Assembly (NCBI RefSeq): GCF_001659605.2
Contig: NC_035170.2
Span: 26,144,020 to 26,208,019, forward strand
Length of the DNA stretch: 64,000 nt
Source: Manihot esculenta
Lineage: Eukaryota; Streptophyta; Magnoliopsida; Malpighiales; Euphorbiaceae
Reading direction: 5' to 3'
The position numbers were made by a program, and so were the translations under genes. The notes below the pieces were generated by a model, which worked only from the letters and a program-made list of their open reading frames with translations, ran no database searches and was not told where the DNA came from. The number at the start of each line of letters is the position of its first letter. Position 1 is the stretch's first letter. Below, piece after piece: positions 1 to 11,552 of the stretch.

Positions 1-2
1 TC

Positions 3-470
3 ATCAGTCGATTCATAGCCGGGGTGCCAGCGGAGAGGAAGACGAGCTACTTGGAGACAGTAAGGCAGAGAGAGGGTGAATCACTCAGAGAGTATGTCGC
101 TCGTTTCAATACGGAGGCCCTGCAGATTCCTGATCTTGATGAAGGAAGGGCGGTAGAGGCAATGCAAAAGGGAACGACCTCTGCCGAGTTCTTCGGTTCC
201 TTGAGCAGGAAGCCTCCCACATCCCTGGCCGAGCTGATGCAGAGAGCGGAGAAGTATATAAGGCAGGATGACGCCTTAGTAACGAGCCGATTTGCCAAAA
301 GGATGGCAGGAAAAGAAAAAGCCTCAGAAGAAAGGAGGCCGGAGAAACATGAAAGGAAACACGGCAAGAGGCCCGAACCGTACAAGCAGGCCTGGGAGCG
401 AAGGGATCAAAGGCCTCCCCCTCCACGGGCCCTTGAGCCAAGGTTGCCTCCCCCTTGGGTCCCTGAATAG
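3..470 (+). pseudogene. Tat element gag, N-terminal part, ending at an in-frame TAG
   Basis: The frame is open from the window edge, so the ATG at 24 is internal and not the true start. The sequence has the retrotransposon capsid pattern: a VRQREGESLREYVARFNTEAL segment, then a block rich in charged residues near the end (REKASEERRPEKHERKHGKR region). Gag forms the cytoplasmic virus-like particle of the element. The TAG at 468-470 is in the same frame as the downstream polyprotein. The ten codons after it still read as conserved gag sequence (TPLNASRAEVL), so this is a nonsense mutation inside one original frame and not a natural gag-pol boundary. Confidence 0.75.
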
Positions 471-3400
471 CCGACTCCATTAAATGCGTCCAGAGCCGAG
501 GTGCTCATGGCTGTCCAGGACAAGGATTTTCTCCAGTGGCCCAAACCCATGAAGTCGGAAGCGGATCATCGGAATCCTGACAAATACTGTCAATATCATC
601 GGACGCATGGCCACGATACCAACAACTGCTTCCAGTTGATAGCAGAGATCGAGAGGTTGATAAAGAGGGGGCACCTAAAGAATTTTGTAAAGAAATCAGA
701 GGGACAAAGGCCTCAATCCAGCCCGGCGGTTCAGGCACCGAGGAGAACAGGAGCGGGACCGGTGAACGATGGATCCAGTGGGACCATCAACATGATTGTA
801 GGAGGAACGGGAGGACGGATGGGCCGCCGAGGGAAGAAGAGAAATCGGGAGGGAGAGACCAGCAGCACCGAGGTCATGCAGATCGTTGACCACTCTCCCA
901 TGACAATCACCTTCTCTTCAGAAGATGCTCAGGGTATTCAGATGCCCCATGATGACGCGCTCGTCATTGAAGCCGTCATTCATAATTATCGAGTAAAGAA
1001 GGTCTTAGTGGATGATGGGAGCAAAGTCAACTTGCTACCATACCGGGTTTTCCAGCAGATGGGAATTCCGGAAGAACAGTTGGTCCGAGACCAAGCACCA
1101 ATCAAGGGGATTGGAGGAGTACCGGTGGTCGTAGAAGGGAAGGTGAAGCTGGCTCTCACCTTGGGCGAAGCACCCAGAACTCGTACTCACCACGAGGTAT
1201 TTTTAGTGGTCAAACTTCCGTTAAGCTATAATGTGATCTTGGGGAGGCCTGCGCTGTTCAATTTCGAAGCTGTCACCAGCATCAGGTATTTGGCGCTCAA
1301 ATTTCCAACAGAAGAAGGAGTGGGAATAGTCCGGGGCAACCAGGAAGAAGCAAGAGCAGTGTACTTGGCCACAGTAGCAGAACCGAGCTCCACTGGAGAA
1401 GCTCTAGATTCGGAAGTTCTAGAGGTTCGGGATGAGAAAACAAAAGTCAGGACAGAACCGGTGGGGGAGCTAGAGATATTCCCTTTATCGGAAGCAGAGG
1501 CAGAAAAAGTTTTCAGTCTCAATGCCGGCCTCACTAAAGAACAAAAAGCTGAAGTCATGGCCTTGATCCGAGGTCATGCGTCTAGTTTCGCCTGGAAGCC
1601 CTCCGACATGCCTGGAATTGACCCCACGGTAATGACACACAAGCTGAATGTACTCCCCGAAGCCAAGCCGGTAAAACAGAAGAAGAGAGTAGTAGGAAGA
1701 GAAAAGCAGCAGGCTACCAGGGAAGAGGTGCAGAAACTTGAGGAGGCAGGCTTTATTAGGGAGGTTATGTACCCACAGTGGTTGGCAAATCCTGTATTAG
1801 TCAAAAAAGCCAATGGCAAATATAGGATGTGCATAGATTTTACTGACCTAAATAAGGCCTGCCCTAAAGATTGTTATCCACTTCCTGACATTAATAAAAT
1901 GGTCGACTCTACAGCCGGTTTTGATTATATGTCTTCTTTGGATGCTATGTCTGGTTATCATCAAATCCCAATGGAAAGGTCGGATGAGGAAAAGACCTCG
2001 TTTATAACTGAAGATGGGACTTATTGCTACAGAGCTATGCCATTCGGATTGAGGAATGCCGGGGCAACGTACCAAAGATTGATGAATAAAATCTTCAAAA
2101 ATCAGATTGGCAGGAATGTAGAAGTTTATGTAGATGATATGGTGGTCAAAAGCCCAAACTTCCAACAGCACATGGCAGACTTGAGGGAAGTATTCGGGGT
2201 ATTAAACCAGTATAGAATGAAGTTGAACCCAGCAAAGTGTGCTTTCTTTATTCGAGGAGGAAAATTCCTGGGATTCATGGTAAGCGGAAAAGGCATCGAG
2301 CCTAATCCGGAGAAGGTGGAAGCCATATTAAATATGCCAGAGCCAACCTGTGTAAAGGACGTCCAGAGACTAATTGGGAGAGTAGTGGAGCTCAACCGAT
2401 TCATGTCAAGATCGGCAGAAAAGTGCTTGCCGTTCTTCCAAAAGTTGAGGAAAGTACCGAACTTCGAGTGGACGGACGACTGCAAAAAAGCCTTCGCAGA
2501 GCTTAAAAAATATCTTAGCTCACCCCATGTACTCAGCAGCCCTATAAAAGGAGAGGAACTTCTGATATATTTGGCGGCCTCAGAACAAGCAGTCAGCGCA
2601 GTATTAGTGAGGGTGGAAGAGGGGGAGCAGAAACCCGTCTTTTACGTCAGCAAAGTACTCAGAGATACCGAGGTCAGATACTCAAACATTGAAAAAATGG
2701 CTTACGCCCTATTGCTAGCAGTTCGGAAATTCAAGGTTTACTTAGAGGGCCACCAAGGAGTTGTGATGACAGACCAACCCTTAAAGAAGATTCTACGCAG
2801 GCCGGAAACTTCAGGTCGGATGTTGGCTTGGTCCGTCGAGATCAGCCCTTACTGTCTAGAATATCGACCCAGGACAGCTATAAAATCCCAAGCTTTGGCT
2901 GACTTCATAGCAGAGTGCTCATTCAACGAGGTGCAGGGAGGATCATCCTCAGGGACAGCAAGACAGCAATGTGAGAGGGAGCCTCATCCAGAATTTAACT
3001 GGAAGCTGTATGTAGACGGAGCATCAAGCACTGAGGGCAATGGTGCCGGAATAATGCTCAAGGGGCCAGAGGAGTTTAAGGTGTGTTACGCCCTACGTCT
3101 AGAGTTCAAAGCCTCGAATAATGTAGCAGAATATGAAGCCCTGGTGAATGGAATGTTGGTAGCTTTGGAGGTAGGGGTAACCGACCTCGAGGTGAATAGC
3201 GACTCTCAGCTAGTGATCAACCAGGTGACGGGAGTATATCAGGCTAGAGACCCCGTCATGCAGAACTACCTGGATAAAGTAAAAACTTTGGAAGCCGAGC
3301 TCATGGGTCGAGGAGTAACCATCAGGTTTCAAAGAATACCCCGAGAGGAAAATGAGGAAGCAGATCTGCTCAGCCGATTATCCAGAGAAGAACTGGAACA

Positions 3401-4724
3401 GCTTCCCGATGAAGTATACATACAACAGGTCCATACACCTGCTTTTAATAAAACTAATACGATATTGCAGGTAGAACAAAACCCAACTTGGATGACCCCA
3501 TACCTGAGATACTTGGAAAAGGGCGAGCTCCCCGAAGATAAAGATGAAGCCAGAAAGGTAGCAGCTCGTGCCGCTAATTACCAAGCCATAAGGGGAACCT
3601 TATACAGAAAAGAAAAATCCAGTCCATGGCTCCGATGTGTGAGCCCGGAAGAGGCTACAAAGGTAATGGAAGAGATACATAGAGGCCTGTGTGGAGCCCA
3701 CGAGGGAGCAGGAACATTAGCCAACAAAGTATTCAGGCAAGGATACTATTGGCCCACTGTTAAAAAAGAAGCAGAAGAGTTTGTCCGGAAGTGCGACGTA
3801 TGTCAGAGATTTGCTAATGCCATCAGAACCCCTGCCACTCCTCAAGCAAGCATATCCAGTCCATGGCCTTTCTCACAATGGGGAATCGATATCCTGGGAC
3901 CGTTTCCCAAGACTACGGGGCAAAGGAAATTTGTAGTGGTGGCTGTAGAATACTTTTCAAAATGGCCAGAGGCAGAAGCGATAGCCACAATCACAGCTCG
4001 CAAGATGATAGATTTCGTGTGGGGGCATATCATCTGTAGATTCGGCATACCTAGAGTGCTTATCTCAGACAATGGCAGGCAATTTGACTGCAGTACCTTC
4101 AGAGCCTTCACGACGAACATGGGAATATGGCACAAATTCTCCTCTGTGGCCCATCCTCAAACTAATGGCCAAACAAAAGTCACTAACAGAGCTATCCTCC
4201 AAGGGTTAAAGAAACGGCTAGATGGCGCAAAGGAGAATTGGGCTGAAGAACTCAACAGTATCCTGTGGGCACTCCGAACCACTCCCAGAACACCCACTAA
4301 AGAAACACCCTTTGCACTTGCTTATGGCACGGAGGCCGTAGTCCCAGTCGAGTTGCAGATTCCCACTCACCGAGTCCAATTCGTTAGTGAAGATAGTAAC
4401 GGGGACAAGTTAAGAAGCAACCTAGATGCTCTTGAAGAAGTTAGGGAAGAAGCCCAAATCCGAACTGTTGCTTATCAACAACGGGCAGCACGATATTACA
4501 ACCAAAAGGTTAGAGAGAGAAGCTTGAAAGTGGGAGACCTGGCCTTAAGAAACCTAGAAGCTACAGGGAAAAGAGCGGCCGCGGGCAAGTTAGCACCGAC
4601 CTGGGAAGGTCCATTCAGGGTGACAAAAGTGGTCAAGCCAGGGGTATACCGGATCGAAGATATGCAAGGAAACCCTGAGCCCCACGCTTGGAACATCCAG
4701 CACTTAAAGAGGTATTTCCCTTAA
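471..4724 (+). pseudogene. Tat element gag C-terminus and pol polyprotein (PR-RT-RH-aRH-INT)
   Basis: The frame is open from just after the gag stop; the first downstream ATG is at 501. Counting from 501: a zinc-knuckle-like CQYHRTHGHDTNNC segment (~33), aspartic protease LVDDGSKVNLLPY (~170), reverse transcriptase with YVDDMVVKS (~545), and an RNase H whose first catalytic Asp is lost (LIYLAASEQAVSAVL, usual for Tat). Next come a second RNase H with intact acidic residues (LYVDGASS, EYEAL, NSDSQLV; ~835-960) and integrase with an HHCC finger (~1065-1100) and DDE core (GIDILGPF, ISDNGRQF). The third catalytic residue, normally Glu in NGQAEV, is Lys (codon 4176-4178), so the integrase should be inactive. 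At about 1,400 codons this is a normal pol length. Confidence 0.88.
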
Positions 4725-4772
4725 TATATTTGTAAACACTTAAAGAGGTATTTCCCTTAATATATTTGTAAA
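4701..4772 (+). repeat. 36-bp tandem duplication over the pol stop codon
   Basis: A 36-bp unit beginning CACTTAAAGAGG and ending ATTTGTAAA is present twice in direct succession (4701-4736, 4737-4772). The first copy contains the pol stop TAA (4722-4724), so the duplication copies the end of the gene without changing the protein. Confidence 0.9.
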
Positions 4773-4972
4773 GAAAAACATTGTATTCTGACACACATGA
4801 GTGAATAAAATTGTCTATACAATGTGATTATCTTTGTGAATAATACTCCTCTGTGAAAAAGAACGAATAGGGTTCAGAGAGACCCCTTGAAAAACAAGAC
4901 CTCAGTTAGACACAAAACCAGCGGAGATGACGAAGCGACAGTAAGGCCAATGTGCCTGGATATTGTGCAAAA

Positions 4973-5580
4973 CCCCGAGGTCACCCCGGAACAAAAATAA
5001 CCAGGATCCCGTAAGATCTCCTGGCGCAAAGGCAGCCGGCGGGGCCCCGAGGTCACCCCGGAACAAAAATAACCAGGATCCCATAAGATCTCCTGGCGCA
5101 AAGGCAGCCGGCGGGGCCCCGAGGTCACCCCGGAATAAAAAATAACCAGGATCCCGTAAGATCTCCTGGCGCAAAGGCAGCCGGCGGGGCCCCGAGGTCA
5201 CCCCAGAACAAAAAATAACCAGGATCCCGTAAGATCTCCTGAAGCAAAAAGCAGCCGGCGGGGCCCCGAGGTCACCCCGGAACAAAAATAACCAGGATCC
5301 CGTAAGATCTCCTGGCGCAAAGGCAGCCGGCGGGGCCCCGAGGTCACCCCGGAACAAAAAATAACCAGGATCCCGTAAGATCTCCTGGCGCAAAGGCAGC
5401 CGGCGGGGCCCCGAGGTCACCCCGGAACAAAAAATAACCAGGATCCCGTAAGATCTCCTAGCGCAAAAGCAGCTGGCGGGGCCCCGAGGTCACCCCAGAA
5501 CAAAAACTAACCAGGATCCCGTAAGATCTCCTGGCGCAAAAGCAACCGGCGGGGCCCCAAGGTCACCCCGGAACAAAAAA
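4973..5580 (+). repeat. Minisatellite, about nine units of ~73 bp
   Basis: Each unit carries the landmarks CCCCGAGGTCACCCCGG, a short A-run, AACCAGGATCC, AAGATCTCCTGGCGC and GCAGCCGGCGGGG. Units begin near 4973, 5045, 5117, 5190, 5264, 5337, 5411, 5483 and 5555. Differences are mainly single substitutions and A-run length. The array is GC-rich compared with the surrounding non-coding DNA and lies between pol and the antisense gene, where Tat elements commonly carry tandem repeats. The long open frames on both strands here follow from the repeat and are not genes. Confidence 0.92.
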
Positions 5581-6311
5581 TGGCCGGTAAGGACCTTAAA
5601 GGACCTCCCAGAGCATGAAAGATGGGATCCCCTAAGAACTCCCGGAAAAACAAAACAAGAACGGTCGGTGAAGGTCCCAAAAACCTCCCGAAGTACAAAC
5701 TTCTCATATCATACGCAGGGACAACTTATAACAATACTGTTCCAGCTTCACAAAAAGAAGGACTCAAAGCTATCAAGCAAAAATCAGATTCCGACCTCCA
5801 AAAGGGGTTCCAACCTCTTGAAGGGGTTCAAGGCATAATAGCTAAAAAACACCGACCTCGAAATGACTGCTAATACTTAAAGCCTGGGCCGAGCTCCCAG
5901 TTCGGATAGTCCTGCACCCTAACGCTCGAAGTATAAAGGCCGAGCGAAAAGCTGAGCTCCCTCTATAAAAAGGCTCATAAACGAAGAAACCAGCAGAAAG
6001 ATAAATAAAGGAAAAAAGGCTATACTCAAAGCCCAAATCAGTTTGTCTGGAACAGACATCCGAAGTCACAACCAAGAAGAAAGGGTTAAAAACAGAAAAA
6101 CAGACATTTTAGTTGCTATTAAAAGATACGAGACTTGATCTCTCAGAAAATTAGCTAAGAACTGAGCTCACAACTTGACTGATTCAGTGGGGAAAAAGCT
6201 TATGAATAAGAACACGTAGTGTAAAAATTACAAGTATGGAAAGCAGAGATAAATATGAAGAACAGAAATAGTTCAAGGAATCAAAAGTTTCATTAAAATA
6301 GCTGTTACAAT
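5581..6311. other. Non-coding spacer of the Tat element
   Basis: I see no gene. The sequence is purine-rich with recurring GAGCTC/CCGAGCT words, and resembles the region at 9890-10150 that precedes the second antisense copy. It probably holds the 3' UTR and terminator of the antisense gene at 6312-9374. Confidence 0.5.
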
Positions 6312-9300
6312 CTATTTTTCGGACGAAGTAGAAGGAAAAATAGTCCTCAAAGGACTCACATCTGTGAGAACATCCTCACCTACACTATCTTTATTTACAG
6401 CTACATCTGGAGGAAGAACGGCCTCCTTTGGATCAAGCCTCTCAACATTGACAACAGGGGCAATCTCTGACCCTAGGTGGGGGTCCTCCTTCTCAGAATT
6501 AGGGTCATCTCCCTTTGACCCAGGAACTTCCTCGTCCTCCCCCTCCGAATCGGATTCTTCTGAAGGAGACACAGATGGCCGGCCTGCGACGCGACAATCC
6601 CCTCTGGGCATAGGAAAATCATCTTCCCCATATAACACTGGTTCGCCATCCGAGTCCACTTCGGGCTTACGAAGCTTTTCCAAAGGAATATCAGGAGCGT
6701 GTCTAGCTTCCCTTAAACCACGATTGTAACCGGTTACGTACATACGGAAAGCTTTCTTAAAAATAGCCGACTCCATCTCAGCAGAAGCTTTATATTCATC
6801 AAGATGTGCTTCGCAAGCCTCAGTTACAAACGCCTTCAATTCAGAAGAATCTTTGTAGTCCTGAAGGTGAACCTCACAGGCCTGCTCGATCTTCCTCTTC
6901 AGTTCATCAGACTCTTGATACTCCGCTATATATTGCTCACGCTCTAGCTGAGCCCTGTCTTCAACATGTTTTACTACCTTGAGCAGGGCTGAACACTTAC
7001 GTTCCAAGGTCCTGACTTCATGGTTGAGCTGTTGGTGGCGAAGGTTGAACTCTTCAGCCGACGAAGCCAGGTCCCTAATACGATCAGAGCTCGCACTCAG
7101 CTCCTGCTCAAGGACCTCCACCCGAGCTAGGGCCCCTTCCTTCTGAGCTTCCACCTCCTTCAGGTGAACCTGCAGTCCTTCAGACTCAGCCTTTAAGGCC
7201 TCATATTGACGCTGGACCTCAGTTCTCTGGCTCACAGCCTCATCTCTCTCTCGAAGGGCCTCCGTCATAGAGGACAGCTGCTTTAAAACTTCTGCACAAC
7301 GAGCCTCCACGGCAGCTGCTCTCTCATCAGACTCCTTGAGGACCTTGCGAGTATGAGACAGCTCTGCTTCCAAAGACTTGGTGTGCTCTGCTATCTCAGC
7401 CGCCTTCTCCTCAGCCTTTTTAATGACCTCCAACGCAGAGTGCAACTCTACCTGGAGGGACTGGGTGTGCTCCCGAGCTGCTGCAAGGGCACCCCTGGCG
7501 TCACTAGTTGCAGACAAATTCTCATCTAGACGTGCCTCTTCAATCCGACGGTCTACAGACTCCCGAAAGGAGCGATCACGAACATCCACCTCCATAAAGA
7601 GGCCTGTCACCTAGTACGGAATAACAATCGTCAAAAAGAAATAAAGCAAATTAAATGAGAAGTGGAAAAGTAATTTACCATCAGAAGCATCTCCCTAATC
7701 GTCGATCCGAGCTCCTCACGAGAGCGAGACCGAAAGGACGCCTGTTCCTTGGTAGAACTGGCTAAGAGACCAGTCAGGGCAAGAAGACGCGGATCTGAGG
7801 CCTCGGATATTCCGCCGAACATTCGCTCTCTAAGAAGTTCGGCAACAGCACTGGCCGGAGATTCAGAGGTAATGCCCGACGCGTTTAGAGCGTTGTCAGA
7901 AGAAGACAGCGAAGGCACAGCAGGAACACTTTTCTCCTTCCCAATGGGAGGAAGAGCTGGAGAAGATCCTGTGGCGGCCCTGGATTTCTTCCGAGCAGGA
8001 GAGGGGAAAGATGTTCCAGAAGGGGCTGGGCGCTTATCCCCGGTCTTTAGTGGAATGCCTTCAGACCCCTCAAGCCCAGTCCCCACAGAGGCAGGGGCAT
8101 CTCGGGGAGGAACATCTAGGATTTGGTCCTCTATGAGGATGATCTCCATCCCTGTCCCAGAGGCCTCCTTGTCTTCAGTAACGGGGGACTTAGATTTTCC
8201 CCCTGACACCCCTTCAGGAGAATGGACAAGACCCGACTCCACTTGTTCAACGACTTGGGTCTGCTCCACAATGGCTAGGGAGGTTTTCCCCGCGCCCTCC
8301 GAAGCAGCTGGAGTAGATTTAGACCCTTCAGCGGGCTTAAGAGTTGAGCTTGATCCACCACGGCTAGATGGCCGACATGATTTGGTACCGCGAGAGCTTG
8401 GTTTAGAAGCTCGAGAAGAAGCTTTGGCAGGAGGTCGGCTAACCTTTTTGGAGGAAACAGCTTGAACCACCTCCGCCGCAGCCTCAGACACCGAATGCCC
8501 AGCCGAAAAAGCGTCGAAAACCGCGTGCATATTGTCCCGAGACAGGACAAAGTTCTTGGGGAACTTGATTCCATCCATTTTAGCCTCAGAAGCTACAAAA
8601 AACACGAAATTACAAAGAGTCAGCATACTTTCTGATATCATGAGCAAAGAAGAAACAGAATCACTAGACAAAGCAATATACCCGTGTCCCGGATATCCCT
8701 AAGATTGGACATGAACATACACTTCTCGACGTCATACTTCCTTTCAACGGAAGTCAGTCGAAGCAACCCCACCTGCTCAATAAGGCTTAATTGGGGCAGA
8801 TCGTTGCAACCCGGATGGACCTCCTCCCAACTTAGATCCACCTCCCATGATCGAGCAGACTCTAATTTCAGCTCTGCCACAAGAAAATTCTCTACCCATC
8901 CCTTTATGAAATCCTTGTAGCCCATGAAAAGAGACAACCCACTACGGGGGGAAAGTAATAAAAATTCTGGGCCGCCCTAACCAGACGAAAAAAAGTGACA
9001 AACAAACACGCTGTGGGGGTAAAACCCCAACTCAGGCAGATAGACTCAAAACAGGACAGAAACAAAATAGAATTTGGGGATAACATCCGAGGGGTCACCC
9101 CGAAGTACCAGAAAACCTCAATAAAGAAAGGGGTAAAAGGAAACGGTAGACCGAAATCCCTCTGTTTGAGAAAGAACACTATACAGCGACCCCTTTGGGG
9201 ATCCATCAAACCAGGAGGAGGAGGGTTAGGAAGGACTATCCTTTCGTTCTGCAAAGGCGCTCGAATAAGATACAGAGGAGTATCTAAGAGCCTCTGGGAA

Positions 9301-9374
9301 ATGTGCTTAGTTATGTTGGAGGAAGTAATATGCGACCTAAGATTAACGACATCGGGGAGCTTTGGACCTTCCAT
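6312..9374 (-). pseudogene. Antisense Tat gene: gypsy-type transposase domain plus coiled coil, three exons
   Basis: Exon 1 (9374-8682) starts with MEGPKLPDVV and contains the plant 'putative gypsy type transposon' pattern (PFTPFFIEVFWYFGVTPRML, then SWGFTPTACLF, FFRLVRAAQ; compare Pfam Transposase_28). Exon 2 (8592-7679) is a low-complexity Ser/Pro/Lys region. Exon 3 (7610-6312) is a long heptad-rich coiled coil with an acidic tail. Both introns (8593-8681 and 7611-7678) have GT-AG ends and keep the frame. One defect is visible: the homology changes frame near 8945, at a run of six G on the plus strand, which fits a one-base deletion. The total is about 970 codons. Such antisense ORFs are known in Tat elements; their function is unknown. 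The gene would need a promoter near 9400-9650. Confidence 0.7.
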
Positions 9375-10150
9375 GGAAGAACAAAAAGCGTACCTGAAAA
9401 TGCAATAGGGTGAAAAAAGCAGAAGAGAGCTAGTTTCTTCAGAAGACAGAAAGAAGTCGAAATGAAAGGCAATAATGAGAAGGAACGTTGATTTGAACAA
9501 TTTTGTCTTGGAACGGTGCGATCATTAATTACTCTCGAAGTTTCCCCTCTCAACGGTTAGTAATAACCGGCGAGAAGGTAAAGGGGCAAAAAGATGATCG
9601 CTGGGCTTATCCACATCCATCAAGAGCCAGGTCCACGACGACGACCCATCATTCAAAAGCCCATTCGCCGTTTACATAATACGAGCCCAACTCGTCCGAA
9701 CCTTGAAGACAAGGCTCTACCCGGATTTCCCAGTTAGTGCAGCTTAACTTACAAAAATTTACCACTTCACCACCCCTATGGTAAATACCGAGGAAATAAG
9801 GGGGCAAGTCATGAAAAGGCCCAAAAATACAAGCAGATAGGAGCATGATAAAGGTCAGACCTGCTCACCACTGAAAAAGTTATAAGATTTGACTTATCGT
9901 TATTAAACAAAGGCTACGAGATCGGAAAGAAGCGATGAGGGCACTCTGGAATTGTACAAGAGCTGAGGGCTCAGAGTCCAACTCATGAATAAACAGAGCT
10001 CACAGGTCGGATAGTCTAGTTCGGAAAAAGTTAACCGAAAGCTCAGTTGGCTAAGTGAGTCCGGAGCTCAGCTCATCGATTAAAAGCAAGAGCTCACGAA
10101 TATGGTCAGTCCAGCTCGGGAAAAGCAAAACAAAATTTAGTTGGATAAAA
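9375..10150. other. LTR-like border and spacer between the two antisense copies
   Basis: A purine-rich stretch (GAGAAGGTAAAGGGGC, 9571-9586) is followed by GATGATCGCTGGGC and CCAGGTCCACGACGACGACCC. The order matches 11537-11600, where the probable 3' LTR begins. I read this as a diverged, truncated copy of the polypurine tract and LTR start. From about 9890 the sequence resembles 5880-6300. No gene seen. Confidence 0.45.
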
Positions 10151-10337
10151 CTATGAAGAAAGCAGTCCCAGTACTTCACCCATGACAAAGGAAGAACAAC
10201 TCAAGTATAAATGAAAAACAAGAGTTTCATTACAGCGCGTTACAAATACCCACATAACAGAACGAAAAGCTATCCTTAGAGGATTTACATGACCAGATAC
10301 ATCGTCTGCGTTTACATCACTATCACCTATCATTATC

Positions 10338-11191
10338 CTAGTTTTCGATACAGAGGAACTCTTCAATACGGGAAACGAGCTCGGTAGGTCGGCCGAACCC
10401 TGCTTCGTTATTATAGGAGAACTGAATAAGTTGATTCCCATAAGCATTTCTCATTGTTTCCCTTTGGACAAATATTCGGTTGCCCAAGTGTGAGGCACGG
10501 TACATTCGAACAAGCTCAGATATTATATGCTGTTCGAATTTCACGCATGAAAAACATAAGTCTTCGAGTTACGACCTCAAGAAGATCACAAAGCAGATGT
10601 TCGGAAGTATCGTCGGAAGCTTGACTGAGTGCAGCAGATCTCAGTCTTTCATAATACAGGTACTTCACACCAAAGGGAGTAATAAATTGATCATTTTCGC
10701 CACTTCCATTTATATCAAAAGAAGATAACCTGGACGTCGGGGAAATTTCCTCCTCAAAGGAAGATAAAGTCAAAACAGACCTCTCAGCAGCCCATAGCCT
10801 CTTTGGAGCCCGAACAACAACCAAAGGAGGAGGCCAGCCAGACGATCTGGGTAAAACAGCTTCAACGACCTGCCAAATGACTCCACCCATCAACCGCCCT
10901 GCTAGAAGGACCTCAGAAGCAACATTCAGACCCCCTCGAGGTAATATCGAATTTTCAAAAGTTTTGAACTGATCCATCTTCATCTCAGGTGCTGCAAAAA
11001 GTTCCAAACAGAGACAAGTCAAGATAATTTTTTGTCAAAATAATGAAAGCAAGGTTAAAGCAAACCCCTGGGGCAGCAAAGCAATGAAACCCACGGCTCA
11101 CCTTAATCCGTTTGAAGAAGGCGTCAAATACATCCTTTGCGGATAAAACAGGAGAATCTCGCAGGAAGAAAAGACTCCTTTTCCCCGACAA
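10338..11191 (-). pseudogene. Second, shortened copy of the antisense Tat gene
   Basis: Read on the minus strand, 11022-10516 contains APEMKMDQFKTFENSILPRG directly after a TTTTTGCAG acceptor. This parallels the acceptor and SEAKMDGIKFPKNFVLSRD of exon 2 in the first copy, and QVVEAVLPRS parallels EVVQAVSSKK. Upstream, SAKDVFDAFFKRIK (11191-10985) looks like the end of the preceding exon before a GT donor. Downstream (10544-10338) a short segment, LVRMYRASHLGNR, may correspond to the tail after the coiled coil. The coiled coil and most of the transposase-type domain are absent. Protein similarity is low but colinear, so this is an older or different-family copy. Confidence 0.5.
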
Positions 11192-11552
11192 AGGGCCTAG
11201 AAGTGAAGAAGAGTCGACACTGATATATACTCGAAATCTGAAGTCTTAGCGCAAAGCAACTCTAGACTCTAAGCCCACGGTGTCAGGATCCTTAAAAGAC
11301 ATTCATGGAAAAGGAAAAAGAAGCATGTCCAGGCGATAATGACAAGGAAGTAAAGAAGAACAGAGTATCGGAGAGGTAAAGAAAGACCAGAAAGGGAAAG
11401 AGGCAGATAGAATTCAAGAAATGAGGAATGACAAAAAGATGAAAGGGAGTTATGAAGGCATCTGTACGCGAACAGACGCGGTCATAATGGTTCTCGATAT
11501 TCACCCCCTCGGCAGTCAGAGTAATAACTACCGAGAAGGTGAAGGGGCAATT

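Noticed and set aside
4902..5420. 172-codon minus-strand frame with GDLGAPPAAF repeats
   Set aside because: Produced by the 73-bp minisatellite; unit length changes shift the frame between copies.
4973..5580. CRISPR-like array
   Set aside because: Units are contiguous with no unique spacers and the context is a plant retrotransposon.
6364..6729. Plus-strand frames over the antisense gene (also 7378-7614, 7749-8465, 8995-9408)
   Set aside because: Shadow frames of the minus-strand exons; Ser-rich composition mirrors the Glu/Ser codons of the coiled coil and linker.
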